Shown one piece after another: positions 53,227 to 61,812 of a stretch of DNA of 64,000 nucleotides (positions are counted from its first letter, which is position 1; the number at the start of each line of letters is the position of its first letter). The translations under genes and the position numbers were made by a program. The notes under the pieces are model-generated. The model searched no databases. It had not been told where the DNA came from and saw nothing but the letters and a program-made list of their open reading frames with translations. Location of the stretch: positions 62,001 to 126,000 of the forward strand of contig NZ_JADOER010000007.1 of the NCBI RefSeq assembly GCF_018739865.1, given 5' to 3'. The stretch comes from Leptothoe kymatousa TAU-MAC 1615 (GTDB lineage Bacteria; Cyanobacteriota; Cyanobacteriia; Phormidesmidales; Phormidesmidaceae).

Positions 53227-55182
53227 ATGGCCAAAAAAACAAAGAAGAGAAAAAAGCAGGTCGGCTTAGCGAACCGTGGTTTTGGCAGTCAGTCCCTGAT
53301 CACGGAATTAGCCCATGCCGAAGCCCTAGTCCGTCGAGAACAATGGACAGAAGCCCATTCTCTTCTATCACGTTTAAAGAGTTCGCATCCCGAAAATTTA
53401 GACGTATTGGCTCATTTACTGGAGGTGTATTACGAACTAGGCCAGCTATACCAATATCAAGCCACCTGCGAGCAGTTTTTAGCCCTGAAACCCAATGATG
53501 CACGGGTTAATTTTTTGCTAGGCCATGCCTATGTGCTGAACTACTATCCACTGTTGGGAGTACGACAATATCGCTATGCCATTGAACGATGGCCAGAGCA
53601 TCCCGGCAGCGTGGAGGGCAAAGAACATTTGGCCATGATTGAGCCTAATTTGACCGAAGCACTAGACAACCTGGAGCTCACCTATCCTGACGATTGGGAA
53701 TTTGGCCTGCTCTACGAGCGCACCCGAGCCTATACAGAAACCAGCCAAGCCCATAAAGCCATTACCACGGCCCAAACGTTAATTGAGCAACGCCCTGATT
53801 TTGTAGCTGGGCATAACAGTTTGGCCTTGGCTTACATGGCCGACGATCAATATGACCAAGCCGTGGCCACCCTGCAACGGTGTCTAGAAAATCATCCCGA
53901 GAGTCTGTTGCTCCGAGCCAACCTGATCCGGTTTCTCTGTTTACGGGGAAATTTCAGCGCCGCCGAAACCCACAAACCTGTGTTGCTCAGCGATACAAGT
54001 ACGACGCTTAACGACCTCACACGCAAAGCAGAAGCCCTGGCCTACCTAGACGACATGGCCAACCTCGCCAATTTACTCGACACGGTGCCGCCCGACCCCA
54101 ATAAGGATAACCGCCCTTTGGTTACGGGGCTGTTTCACCATTTAGCCGCCGTCGCCTTAGCCGAGCGGGGCAACCCTAAAGCCGCCCGACACCAATGGAC
54201 CCTAGCGTTGGAGCTCTATCCTGATCTAACGGTCGCCAGGGAAAACCTGGATGATTTTGACATCACACCGACCTTCAAGGAAGGCCCATGGCCCTTTGAA
54301 TTAAACAGTTGGGTAGAAAATAGCGTCTATCAAGATCTACGCCAGGTTGCCATGGCCATGACCCCAGAACGCGACCCTCAACCAGCGCTGATCGCAGCGG
54401 TGGAAGCCCTCATCGCACATCATCCGTTTGTGAGTCAGCTAGTTCCAGCCTGGTTTAAACGAGGTAGCCCCAGGGCCCGCATGCTAGCGATGTTGATTGC
54501 AAAATGTAGCCTCACCACCCCCCACATTGCTGCGGTCAATGACTTTGTCGCGAGCACCTACGGCAGTGATTCCCAGCGATATCATATGGCGTCGTACTTA
54601 GGGCGCCACGACCAATTAACAACAACTCGGCTATGGCTAAACGGCACTTGGCACGATAATCCGCCCTTGGCCACATACACTGTCGAACCGGAACCAGCGT
54701 TAACCCACACACCTGAAGCCGCTAGCCTCTTGGACAAAGCCCAAAAGAAAATTGCGCTTGAATCTCCAAAAGCCGCTGAAACAGCTGAAAAGTATCTGCA
54801 ACAGGCCCTTGAGCTAGAACCTAACAATCCTGTGCTGTTGAATAATTTGGCCCTAGCCTACACACATCAAGATCGACTAGCTGAATCCCGGCAGCTAACG
54901 CAGCAAATTATTGACCAGCACCCGGAGGATGTGGATAGTCGGATTGCGATCGCACAGCTTTATCTACAAGAAGACAACCTGGATGTGGCAGAGACTGTGC
55001 TTGACCCACTGCTACGAAAGTCTCAGATGACAGAAAATAATCTAGTCAGTCTGATGCTCACCCGCAGTCGTTTACTCATGCTACAGGGCCATGAAGACAT
55101 GGCCAGACTGTGGTTTCAAGAAATACTACCCACCGTCAAAGGGCATCCATTATTGCGACAGCTAGGCATTGGTCAAACCTAG
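53227..55182 (+). CDS. Tetratricopeptide repeat protein
   Basis: The 651-residue soluble protein starts with a lysine-rich segment (MAKKTKKRKKQ) and is mostly TPR helices: for example LVRREQWTEAHSLLSRL near residue 35, VAGHNSLALAYMADDQYDQA around residue 200 and LLNNLALAYTHQDRLAESRQ around residue 540. TPR arrays act as protein-binding scaffolds. The N-terminal basic patch could bind nucleic acid or membrane. The partner is unknown. A strong terminator follows. Confidence 0.8.
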   Translation: MAKKTKKRKKQVGLANRGFGSQSLITELAHAEALVRREQWTEAHSLLSRLKSSHPENLDVLAHLLEVYYELGQLYQYQATCEQFLALKPNDARVNFLLGHAYVLNYYPLLGVRQYRYAIERWPEHPGSVEGKEHLAMIEPNLTEALDNLELTYPDDWEFGLLYERTRAYTETSQAHKAITTAQTLIEQRPDFVAGHNSLALAYMADDQYDQAVATLQRCLENHPESLLLRANLIRFLCLRGNFSAAETHKPVLLSDTSTTLNDLTRKAEALAYLDDMANLANLLDTVPPDPNKDNRPLVTGLFHHLAAVALAERGNPKAARHQWTLALELYPDLTVARENLDDFDITPTFKEGPWPFELNSWVENSVYQDLRQVAMAMTPERDPQPALIAAVEALIAHHPFVSQLVPAWFKRGSPRARMLAMLIAKCSLTTPHIAAVNDFVASTYGSDSQRYHMASYLGRHDQLTTTRLWLNGTWHDNPPLATYTVEPEPALTHTPEAASLLDKAQKKIALESPKAAETAEKYLQQALELEPNNPVLLNNLALAYTHQDRLAESRQLTQQIIDQHPEDVDSRIAIAQLYLQEDNLDVAETVLDPLLRKSQMTENNLVSLMLTRSRLLMLQGHEDMARLWFQEILPTVKGHPLLRQLGIGQT

Positions 55183-55210
55183 CCTCCCCGTTGAAACTCT
55201 ACATAGGCAA

Positions 55211-55250
55211 GAACCCCCGCAGATCCTAAGTTTAGGATCTGCGGGGGTTC
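55211..55250 (+). terminator. Strong hairpin terminator after the TPR gene
   Basis: GAACCCCCGCAGATCCTAA (55211-55229) pairs perfectly with TTAGGATCTGCGGGGGTTC (55232-55250), a 19-bp stem with a 2-base gap that would open to a small loop. A weak T-run (ATTTTG) lies a few bases beyond. Confidence 0.75.
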
Positions 55251-55252
55251 AA

Positions 55253-55340
55253 CGTATTTTGTTCATTAATTCAATCCATTAAACCTTTTCGCAGCGAGGT
55301 CCGATGGATTGAAAGAATTTCGTCCTACAGAAAAAATACG
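55253..55340. repeat. 88-bp nested inverted-repeat element
   Basis: Outer arms CGTATTTT (55253-55260) and AAAATACG (55333-55340) enclose inner arms TTCAATCCAT (55270-55279) and ATGGATTGAA (55304-55313). Inside these lie ACC/GGT and TCG/CGA pairs around a CAG loop. The symmetry could represent a structured RNA, a protein-binding region or a decayed miniature mobile element. No second copy is seen in this window. Confidence 0.55.
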
Positions 55341-55811
55341 CGCGTCAGGGCCTTAATTAAAAGATAAACAGGTTTATTCTTGACACCTTAATACATCTCA
55401 ATGAAAACTTAAGAGTTAAAGCAAAGTAATGGGTAATCAAAGTTTTGGCAATTGTCCATAGGTATGCAATACCCCATGGCTCACCTGCTGAGCCTCAAGC
55501 CTGAATTTTCACTTTGCCAAGTTACCCCTACTACAGTTGCTGATGTTGATTTTAGAAACAACTTTACTTGCGGCTGAATCACATACATCGACCTAGCCCA
55601 GACATTGTGAACCAATGCGTGAGCAATAACGTCGTTCCTATATCGGCAACGCCCAAAATTTTATTCTTCCAACGCCCCATATTTTCTGACGTAAACATTG
55701 GACCCATGAATAACTAAGTAATTAAACACATATCAGCCCTGCCTTATTTGACGCGATCTGCTGATTTGAGACTTTCCAAACTCCTATAACTTTTAGCAAA
55801 GCCCCTAAGCT
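55341..55811. other. Intergenic region before the GHL10-type hydrolase
   Basis: About 470 bases with no supported gene, RNA or strong repeat. The promoter of the hydrolase gene must lie here, but no clear element is assigned. Confidence 0.3.
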
Positions 55812-57011
55812 ATGACTGTACGTATCAGGCGCTGGCAATCTTTTACCAGATTATTATTTGTTTTATCGTGTATTGCAGCCATTCTTTTCCATGGCTTGAT
55901 ACCAGCGGCAGCCATGGCCCGACGCTCACCAGCTGAAGAGATTCGCGGGGTATGGGTGACTACCAATGATATGGATGTCATGGTAGACCAGCCAAAACTG
56001 GACAATGCCATGAATCAGCTCGCCGAGCTAAATTTCAACACCCTTTACCCAGTTGTTTGGAACGGTGGCTACACCCTATTTGACAGCGGCATTGCCCAGC
56101 GCGCCGGGATTCAACATTTTGTGCGCCGAGGCATACAGGGATACGACATCCTAGAAGAACTCACCACCCAAGCCCATGGACGTGGGATGTCCGTCATTCC
56201 ATGGTTTGAGTTTGGGTTTATGGCACCAGCCACCTCTGAACTAGCCACAATACATAGCGACTGGCTGACGGAGAAGCGTAATGGTAGTCGCACCGATACC
56301 CATAGGGATGGTGGAGATATGGTGTGGCTCAATCCTTACAAACCCGAAGTGCAACAGTTCATCACCCATATGCTGTTGGAACTGATCAGCCGGTACGACG
56401 TTGACGGCGTTCAGTTTGATGATCACTTCATTCTGCCAGTGGAGTTTGGCTACGACAGCTACACCCGCCAGCTATATAAAGCAGAAACCGGCAAAAATGT
56501 ACCCAATGATCCTCACAACCCTGGGTGGGTCAAGTGGCGTGCAGATAAATTGAGCGCATTTGTTAAAACCCTCAATGCAGATTTAAAGGCTCGACGACGC
56601 AATATTATTTTTTCAGTTGCCCCAAATCCGTACGATTTTGCCTACAAAGGCCAGCTTCAGGATTGGTTAACCTGGGTCCGCCAAGGGTGGGTCGATGAAT
56701 TGATTGTGCAAATCTATCGCAATAATTTAGGGGATTTCCGTCACCAGCTATATACCCCTGCCATGCGAGAAGCACAGCAAAAGATTCCGACCGCAGCCGG
56801 CATTTTGACCGGGTTACGTAATATTCCTGTGCGGATCAATCTCATTGAGTCGAAAGTGCGGGCAGCTCGGACGGCAGGTCTGGGGATGACCTTCTTTTTC
56901 TATGAAAGTCTCTGGGAAGATGCCCCTGAACCTCCAGAAACTCGTCAGGCCAGTTTTAGGCAAATGTTTGCTCAACCGGCCCAACGCAGCACTTATCAGC
57001 CAGCGGCTTAG
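55812..57011 (+). CDS. Secreted GHL10-type glycoside-hydrolase-like protein
   Basis: The 399-residue protein has a signal peptide or anchor (LLFVLSCIAAILFHGLIPAA) and the DUF187/GHL10 fold, related to family 10-like glycosidases. Family motifs are EIRGVWVTTNDMDVM, LNFNTLYPVVWNGGYTLF, MSVIPWFEFGFM, WLNPYKPEVQQFI and VDGVQFDDHFILP, with acidic residues that could be catalytic. The substrate is unknown; cell-wall or exopolysaccharide action is inferred from secretion and fold. Confidence 0.85.
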   Translation: MTVRIRRWQSFTRLLFVLSCIAAILFHGLIPAAAMARRSPAEEIRGVWVTTNDMDVMVDQPKLDNAMNQLAELNFNTLYPVVWNGGYTLFDSGIAQRAGIQHFVRRGIQGYDILEELTTQAHGRGMSVIPWFEFGFMAPATSELATIHSDWLTEKRNGSRTDTHRDGGDMVWLNPYKPEVQQFITHMLLELISRYDVDGVQFDDHFILPVEFGYDSYTRQLYKAETGKNVPNDPHNPGWVKWRADKLSAFVKTLNADLKARRRNIIFSVAPNPYDFAYKGQLQDWLTWVRQGWVDELIVQIYRNNLGDFRHQLYTPAMREAQQKIPTAAGILTGLRNIPVRINLIESKVRAARTAGLGMTFFFYESLWEDAPEPPETRQASFRQMFAQPAQRSTYQPAA

Positions 57012-57079
57012 ACCATTTGGCGGCGTTCCCCCTTTACTCGCGCTATCCTAAGAACCTGTAATCCACACTTTTTAGCTCA

Positions 57080-58276
57080 ATGGTGGTATCAAACCAACAT
57101 GTTGTGATTTTGGGCGGCGGTTTTGGGGGGCTATATACGGCATTAGCCCTCAGCAGACTGCCATGGGAGAAAACAGCAAAGCCAACCATTACCCTTGTGG
57201 ATCAGCGCGATCGCTTCTTGTTTGCGCCGCTGCTATACGAACTGGTGACGGATGAGTTGCAAACTTGGGAAATTGCACCACCCTACACAGAACTGCTAGC
57301 CGGCACAGGCATTCAATTTCATCAGGGCAGCGTCAGCAGCATTGACCTACCAAACAATGCTGTTCGGCTACAGGATGATACCGCCATAGCCTATGACAGA
57401 CTGGTGTTGGCCTTAGGGGGGGAAACGCCGATGGATATGGCCCCCGGTGTGCAAGAACATGCGATCGCATTTCGCACCCTAAATGATGCCTACACCCTCA
57501 AAGAACAGTTGCGAACGATTGAAAATTCCACCGCCGATAAAATCCGTGTAGCGGTTGTCGGTGGGGGCTATAGCGGCGTAGAACTAGCCTGCAAACTAGC
57601 GGAGCGACTCGGGGAACGTGGCCGGCTGCGCATCGTGGAAAGAGGGACCGAGATTCTACAAAATTCTCCAGACTTCAACCAAAAAGCGGCCCAAGCAGCC
57701 ATTACCGAAAAAGGGATCTGGATCGATTACGAAACCACCGTCACCGAAATCGGCCCCGACACCATTTCCTTAGCTTACAAAGACCAGACAGATGTCTTGC
57801 CCGTTGACCTTGTCCTTTGGACGGTTGGCAACAAAGTCAATCCTCTAATTGCCCAACTGCCATTTGAGAAAAACGAGCGGCAGCAGTTACACATTGAACC
57901 CACCCTCAATGTTATTGGCCAGCAAAATATTTTTGCCTTGGGAGATTTAGCAGACGGCAGCGATGTTGACGGTAATCCTGTGCCAACAACCGCTCAGGCC
58001 GCGCTCCAGCAAGCAGACTACACCGCCTGGAATATTTGGGCATCCCTCACAGGGCGACCTCCACTCCCATTCAGATACCAACACCTCGGTGAGATGATGA
58101 CCCTTGGCAACGATACGGCCACCCTCACTGGGCTCGGTTTAAAGCTGGACGGGACCACCGCCCATGTAGTCCGACGTCTAACCTACCTGTACCGCATGCC
58201 AACATTTGAACATCAGCTGCGGGTAGGCCTCAACTGGATCAGCCAGCCCCTACGTCAGCTACTTTCGGTCTCCTAA
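57080..58276 (+). CDS. ndbB: Type II NAD(P)H dehydrogenase, demethylphylloquinone reductase-like (NdbB)
   Basis: The 398-residue flavoprotein has two Rossmann motifs, VILGGGFGGLYTALAL (FAD) and VAVVGGGYSGVELACKLAER (NAD(P)H), and the closing FAD motif NIFALGDLAD. The overall pattern (RDRFLFAPLLYELVTDELQTWEIAPP) matches NdbB of Synechocystis, reported to reduce demethylphylloquinone before the last methylation of phylloquinone synthesis. The C-terminus (RRLTYLYRMPTFEHQLRVGL) can associate with membranes. The HAD gene follows after 13 bases, so they may be cotranscribed. Confidence 0.85.
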   Translation: MVVSNQHVVILGGGFGGLYTALALSRLPWEKTAKPTITLVDQRDRFLFAPLLYELVTDELQTWEIAPPYTELLAGTGIQFHQGSVSSIDLPNNAVRLQDDTAIAYDRLVLALGGETPMDMAPGVQEHAIAFRTLNDAYTLKEQLRTIENSTADKIRVAVVGGGYSGVELACKLAERLGERGRLRIVERGTEILQNSPDFNQKAAQAAITEKGIWIDYETTVTEIGPDTISLAYKDQTDVLPVDLVLWTVGNKVNPLIAQLPFEKNERQQLHIEPTLNVIGQQNIFALGDLADGSDVDGNPVPTTAQAALQQADYTAWNIWASLTGRPPLPFRYQHLGEMMTLGNDTATLTGLGLKLDGTTAHVVRRLTYLYRMPTFEHQLRVGLNWISQPLRQLLSVS

Positions 58277-58289
58277 CCGCGCTTTTACC

Positions 58290-58967
58290 ATGTCACAGCC
58301 AAAAGTCATATTTATCGATGCTGTTGGTACCCTGTTTGGCGTCAAAGGCAGCGTCGGAGAGGTTTATCAGTCTTTGGCCCAAAAAGCTGGGGTAACCGCA
58401 TCGGCCCCAGACCTGGACCAGGCCTTTTACCAAAGCTTTGCCAATGCTAATGCCATGGCCTTTCCAGACACCCCACCCGTTAAAATTCCTTACCTTGAAT
58501 ACCAATGGTGGTTGGCCATTGCCGAAGAAACCTTCCAGCGTGCGGGCATCTTCCATCAATTTACTGACTTCGAGACGTTTTTTGAAGGCGTTTACCAGCA
58601 CTTTGCGACGGCTACACCGTGGGAGGTTTATCCAGACACAGTGCAGTCCCTCCAACGCTGGCAGCAGCTAGGCATTTCCCTCGGGATTATTTCTAATTTC
58701 GACTCGCGGATTTATTCAGTGCTAGATGCCCTAAACCTGCGGCATTATTTTCAAACCATTACAATTTCCACGGAAGCTGGAGCGGCCAAACCGAATCCTC
58801 TGATTTTCACCACAGCCTTGCAAAAACATGGCTGCAACCCGCAAGCGGCATGGCATATCGGTGACAGCCGTCAAGACGATATCCAAGGTGCTAAAGCCGC
58901 TGGCATCCATGGCATCTGGATAAAACGCCCTAAACAGGCCGCTATTCAATCACCCACAGCGCCGTAA
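58290..58967 (+). CDS. HAD superfamily hydrolase-like protein with altered nucleophile motif
   Basis: The 225-residue protein has HAD motifs I (FIDAVGTLFGVKGSVG), II (LGIISNFDSR), III (AAKPNPLIF) and IV (HIGDSRQDDIQGAKAAG). Motif I reads DxV rather than the usual phosphatase DxD; the nucleophilic first Asp is kept. This variant is typical of a cyanobacterial/plant HAD group of unclear substrate. It follows ndbB closely. Confidence 0.85.
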   Translation: MSQPKVIFIDAVGTLFGVKGSVGEVYQSLAQKAGVTASAPDLDQAFYQSFANANAMAFPDTPPVKIPYLEYQWWLAIAEETFQRAGIFHQFTDFETFFEGVYQHFATATPWEVYPDTVQSLQRWQQLGISLGIISNFDSRIYSVLDALNLRHYFQTITISTEAGAAKPNPLIFTTALQKHGCNPQAAWHIGDSRQDDIQGAKAAGIHGIWIKRPKQAAIQSPTAP

Positions 58968-59278
58968 ACCCCCCGGGCCTTTTATCGAGATGACTCCAGC
59001 TTGGATTACAGCAATCCCTATGAATGTTTTAGCCTGCGACAGCCCTCCATTCAGACCATTAAAACTTGTCAAAAAAGATTCATGGGCCATCGTGCCTCAA
59101 CCGCTTCAGCCATCAGGGTACTATGTTCATGAAACGTTTTCTGCTGAAGAGGGTTAGAGTCATCGAAAAGCTAATCTAAACTAAACAAGGTATTTTCTGT
59201 AGGGTGCAGCGCACCACTAACTACAGCTACCGGTTACGCTTGTCATTGCATTCATTCAAACGTTTCTAGTCGTCAACT
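58968..59278. other. Intergenic region before the first signal peptidase gene
   Basis: About 310 bases with no supported gene. A short hairpin GGTGC-AGC-GCACC (59203-59215) lies 64 bases before the lepB start and might be in its leader. No promoter is assigned. Confidence 0.3.
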
Positions 59279-59827
59279 GTGTCTCAAAAACAGCAAAATC
59301 CCTGGATCGAAGGCCTCCAAACCATTGGACTCAGTATTGCGCTGGCTCTAGGTATTCGCCAATTTGTGGCGGAAGCACGCTACATTCCGTCTGAGTCGAT
59401 GAAACCGACTCTACAAGTTAATGATCGACTGGTAATTGAAAAACTGAGCTATCGCTTTCAAGAACCCCAACGGGGAGATATCGTTGTTTTTTGGCCCCCC
59501 TCTGAAATTGTCCCGGATGGTCAAAAGCGAGATGCATTTATTAAACGCATTGTGGGTCTACCAGGCGATACCGTAGAAGTGGCTGACGGTGACGTTTTCA
59601 TCAACGGTGAAATCCAGAAAGAAAGCTATATCCAGGCTCCTCCTAACTATGAACAGGCACCGGTGACCATTCCAGACGCCAAGTATTTTGTACTGGGAGA
59701 TAACCGCAATGCCAGTTATGACAGCCATGCCTGGAACATTGCTGAACCCTTTGTGCCGGAGGATCAAATTATCGGTAAAGCGGTGGTCAGGTTTTGGCCC
59801 CTAACCCGTATGGGTGGATTAGATTAA
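59279..59827 (+). CDS. lepB: Signal peptidase I (first of a tandem pair)
   Basis: The 182-residue membrane serine protease removes signal peptides from exported proteins. A single N-terminal span (TIGLSIALALGIRQFVAEA) precedes the catalytic Ser40 in PSESMKPTLQVNDRLVIEK; the general base is Lys89 in FIKRIVGLPGDTVEV; box E is GDNRNASYDSHAW. Translation starts at GTG 59279. A paralogue follows 57 bases downstream. Confidence 0.95.
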   Translation: MSQKQQNPWIEGLQTIGLSIALALGIRQFVAEARYIPSESMKPTLQVNDRLVIEKLSYRFQEPQRGDIVVFWPPSEIVPDGQKRDAFIKRIVGLPGDTVEVADGDVFINGEIQKESYIQAPPNYEQAPVTIPDAKYFVLGDNRNASYDSHAWNIAEPFVPEDQIIGKAVVRFWPLTRMGGLD

Positions 59828-59884
59828 AATAGGGCACAATCGTACATCTACTAGGGTGCCCCTCTTGTTTGAGGGCCAGTTTCT

Positions 59885-60454
59885 GTGGCTAATCAAAATC
59901 CAGACGGTAAAGGTCAAGATACAAATATATGGGTTGAAACCGTACAAACTGTAGGACTGAGCGTCGTTCTGGCCCTAGGTATCCGCCAGTTTATAGCCGA
60001 AGCCCGTTATATTCCCACAGGGTCTATGGAGCCGACCTTGCAGGTTAACGATCGCCTGGTTGTGGAAAAAATCAGCTACCGTGTGACAAAGCCGGATCGG
60101 GGAGACATTATTGTTTTTTGGCCCCCGGCAGAGATCACCCCAGAAGGGCAGCCCCGAAACGCGTTTATCAAAAGGATTGTGGGCTTACCTGGCGACACGG
60201 TAGAGGTGATCAATGGCGAAGTCTTTATTAATAATGCCGCCATTGATGAGCAGTATATTAAAACTCCTCCCAACTACCGTTGGGGCCCGCAGGAGGTGCC
60301 AGAGGAAAGCTATATCGTCTTCGGGGATAATCGCAACAACAGTGTCGATAGTCATGCTTGGCCTCGACCATTTCTACCGGAAGATCAAATTATTGGTAAA
60401 GCCGTTGTCAGGTTTTGGCCACCTAACCGCATTGGCTTACTGACGAAAAACTAA
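59885..60454 (+). CDS. lepB: Signal peptidase I (second of a tandem pair)
   Basis: The 189-residue paralogue of the preceding gene starts at GTG 59885. It has the span TVGLSVVLALGIRQFIAEA, catalytic Ser47 in PTGSMEPTLQVNDRLVVEK, Lys96 in FIKRIVGLPGDTVEV and GDNRNNSVDSHAW. It differs most in the N-terminal tail and in the substrate-facing loops. Both copies look active, so they may divide thylakoid and plasma-membrane, or housekeeping and special, substrates. Confidence 0.94.
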   Translation: MANQNPDGKGQDTNIWVETVQTVGLSVVLALGIRQFIAEARYIPTGSMEPTLQVNDRLVVEKISYRVTKPDRGDIIVFWPPAEITPEGQPRNAFIKRIVGLPGDTVEVINGEVFINNAAIDEQYIKTPPNYRWGPQEVPEESYIVFGDNRNNSVDSHAWPRPFLPEDQIIGKAVVRFWPPNRIGLLTKN

Positions 60455-60511
60455 TTATGAAAATTGTGGTTCTGCAGCGTGGTGACATCGCTTAGGGCGT
60501 GATATGTCGCA

Positions 60512-61786
60512 CTATGTCACAGGTTCAACAGGCGCACTCCACACCTGCCGCACCTGTCCACGAATCCGTTGATTGCTGTAGACCGTATTAATTGGATCGC
60601 AGCCTAGGGTTGCCAATGTGGCAAACCACTCATGGTTCGGATCGAACAATGTTAGGTTAGTTGACTCCCCAGGGTGTAACGTTGCGGGCTTCAACCCTAA
60701 ACATTGGGTCGGTTTCACACTCAGATACCCCCATAATTGCAGAGCCGTCCATCGCTGGGTCACCACAAAGGTCTGCCACAGAACTGGTAAAACTAGAGGT
60801 AAACCGATGGTGCCCACAGGCGCCACGCCAAAGGGTACGGCTTTTTCCTCATAGCTATAGGCGCAGTGATCGACCGCGATCGCATCTAACGTTCCATCTT
60901 CTAAACCTGCAATCAAGGCGTCACGATCGGCGGGCGTGCCCAAGGGCGGGTTCAGCCGCAAACTCGGCGCATAGCTCTCCAAATCAGCCGTACTAAACAG
61001 CAGATGGGCCCAGGTGACACTGGCCGTAATGGGTAACCCTCGCGCCTTAGCATCCCGAATAATGGCAACGCTACGAGCGGTGGAAACTCGCATGATATGC
61101 ACGGCGCATTGACTGACGGCCACTTCTTCCAATATGGCCGTCAAGGGCGTCGTCTCCGACGTACTTGGCAAAGGAGATAGGCCTAATCGAATGGCATCGG
61201 CGCCGTCACGGCAGATCCCTGGCTGGCTAGGATCGCAGGGCCATAGGGCCAACGGTAAGGTCAGCGGATGTACATATTCCAATAAACGCTGTACCAAACG
61301 TCCATTATTAAGGGGCAACCCATCAGCAAGGCCGACCACTCCAGCACCATGGAGTTCGATTAAGTCGGTTAATTGCTCCCCCGCAGTACCGACAGTAATG
61401 GCCCCCCAGGGGAGCGGCTGGGCCATATCCGGCCCGGACATGATCCGCGGCTTTACTTGGGCCGGATTATCAATGGCGGGGGTGGTGCTGGGTAAAAGCC
61501 CCACACGGGTAAATCCACCCCGGAGAGAAGCTTGCAATAACTGAGCCAGCGTTTCGCGAGATTCATGGCCAGGTTCTCCAGACTGGCTGTAGAGATCTAC
61601 TAACCCTGGCCCTAAAATACACCCGCGCCCATCCACTTCTTGGACCTTGTTCTCGGGTGGTGCTAGGTTTGCCCCCATCGCTTGGATGGTGCGATCGCAA
61701 ATTAAGACATCCCCCACCGTATCGGATTGGGCCAAAGGGTCCAATATACGTGCACCTCGTATCCACCAATTATCCATACCAGGCAT
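60512..61786 (-). CDS. Dihydroorotase-like protein lacking the HxH metal motif
   Basis: The 424-residue protein has the amidohydrolase layout of dihydroorotase: GPGLVD around residue 60, SLRGGFTRVGLLPSTTPAID, and a late VDHCAYSYEEK with the catalytic-region Asp. Where active enzymes have HxH (DMHVH-like), this reads YSQ (residues 66-68), so two metal ligands are missing. The region expected to hold PHH reads WAHLL. It may be a non-catalytic dihydroorotase homologue that supports aspartate transcarbamoylase, as known for PyrC-prime/PyrX in other bacteria, or have a new role. ATG 61777 is an alternative start. Confidence 0.8.
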   Translation of the reverse strand: MPGMDNWWIRGARILDPLAQSDTVGDVLICDRTIQAMGANLAPPENKVQEVDGRGCILGPGLVDLYSQSGEPGHESRETLAQLLQASLRGGFTRVGLLPSTTPAIDNPAQVKPRIMSGPDMAQPLPWGAITVGTAGEQLTDLIELHGAGVVGLADGLPLNNGRLVQRLLEYVHPLTLPLALWPCDPSQPGICRDGADAIRLGLSPLPSTSETTPLTAILEEVAVSQCAVHIMRVSTARSVAIIRDAKARGLPITASVTWAHLLFSTADLESYAPSLRLNPPLGTPADRDALIAGLEDGTLDAIAVDHCAYSYEEKAVPFGVAPVGTIGLPLVLPVLWQTFVVTQRWTALQLWGYLSVKPTQCLGLKPATLHPGESTNLTLFDPNHEWFATLATLGCDPINTVYSNQRIRGQVRQVWSAPVEPVT

Positions 61787-61812
61787 TCATGCAAAACCAA
61801 TCCACGTTTGTA

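Noticed and set aside
55304..55316. GATTGAAAG, resembling the end of cyanobacterial CRISPR repeats
   Set aside because: There is only one copy and no spacer array or cas gene; it is part of the nested inverted repeat.
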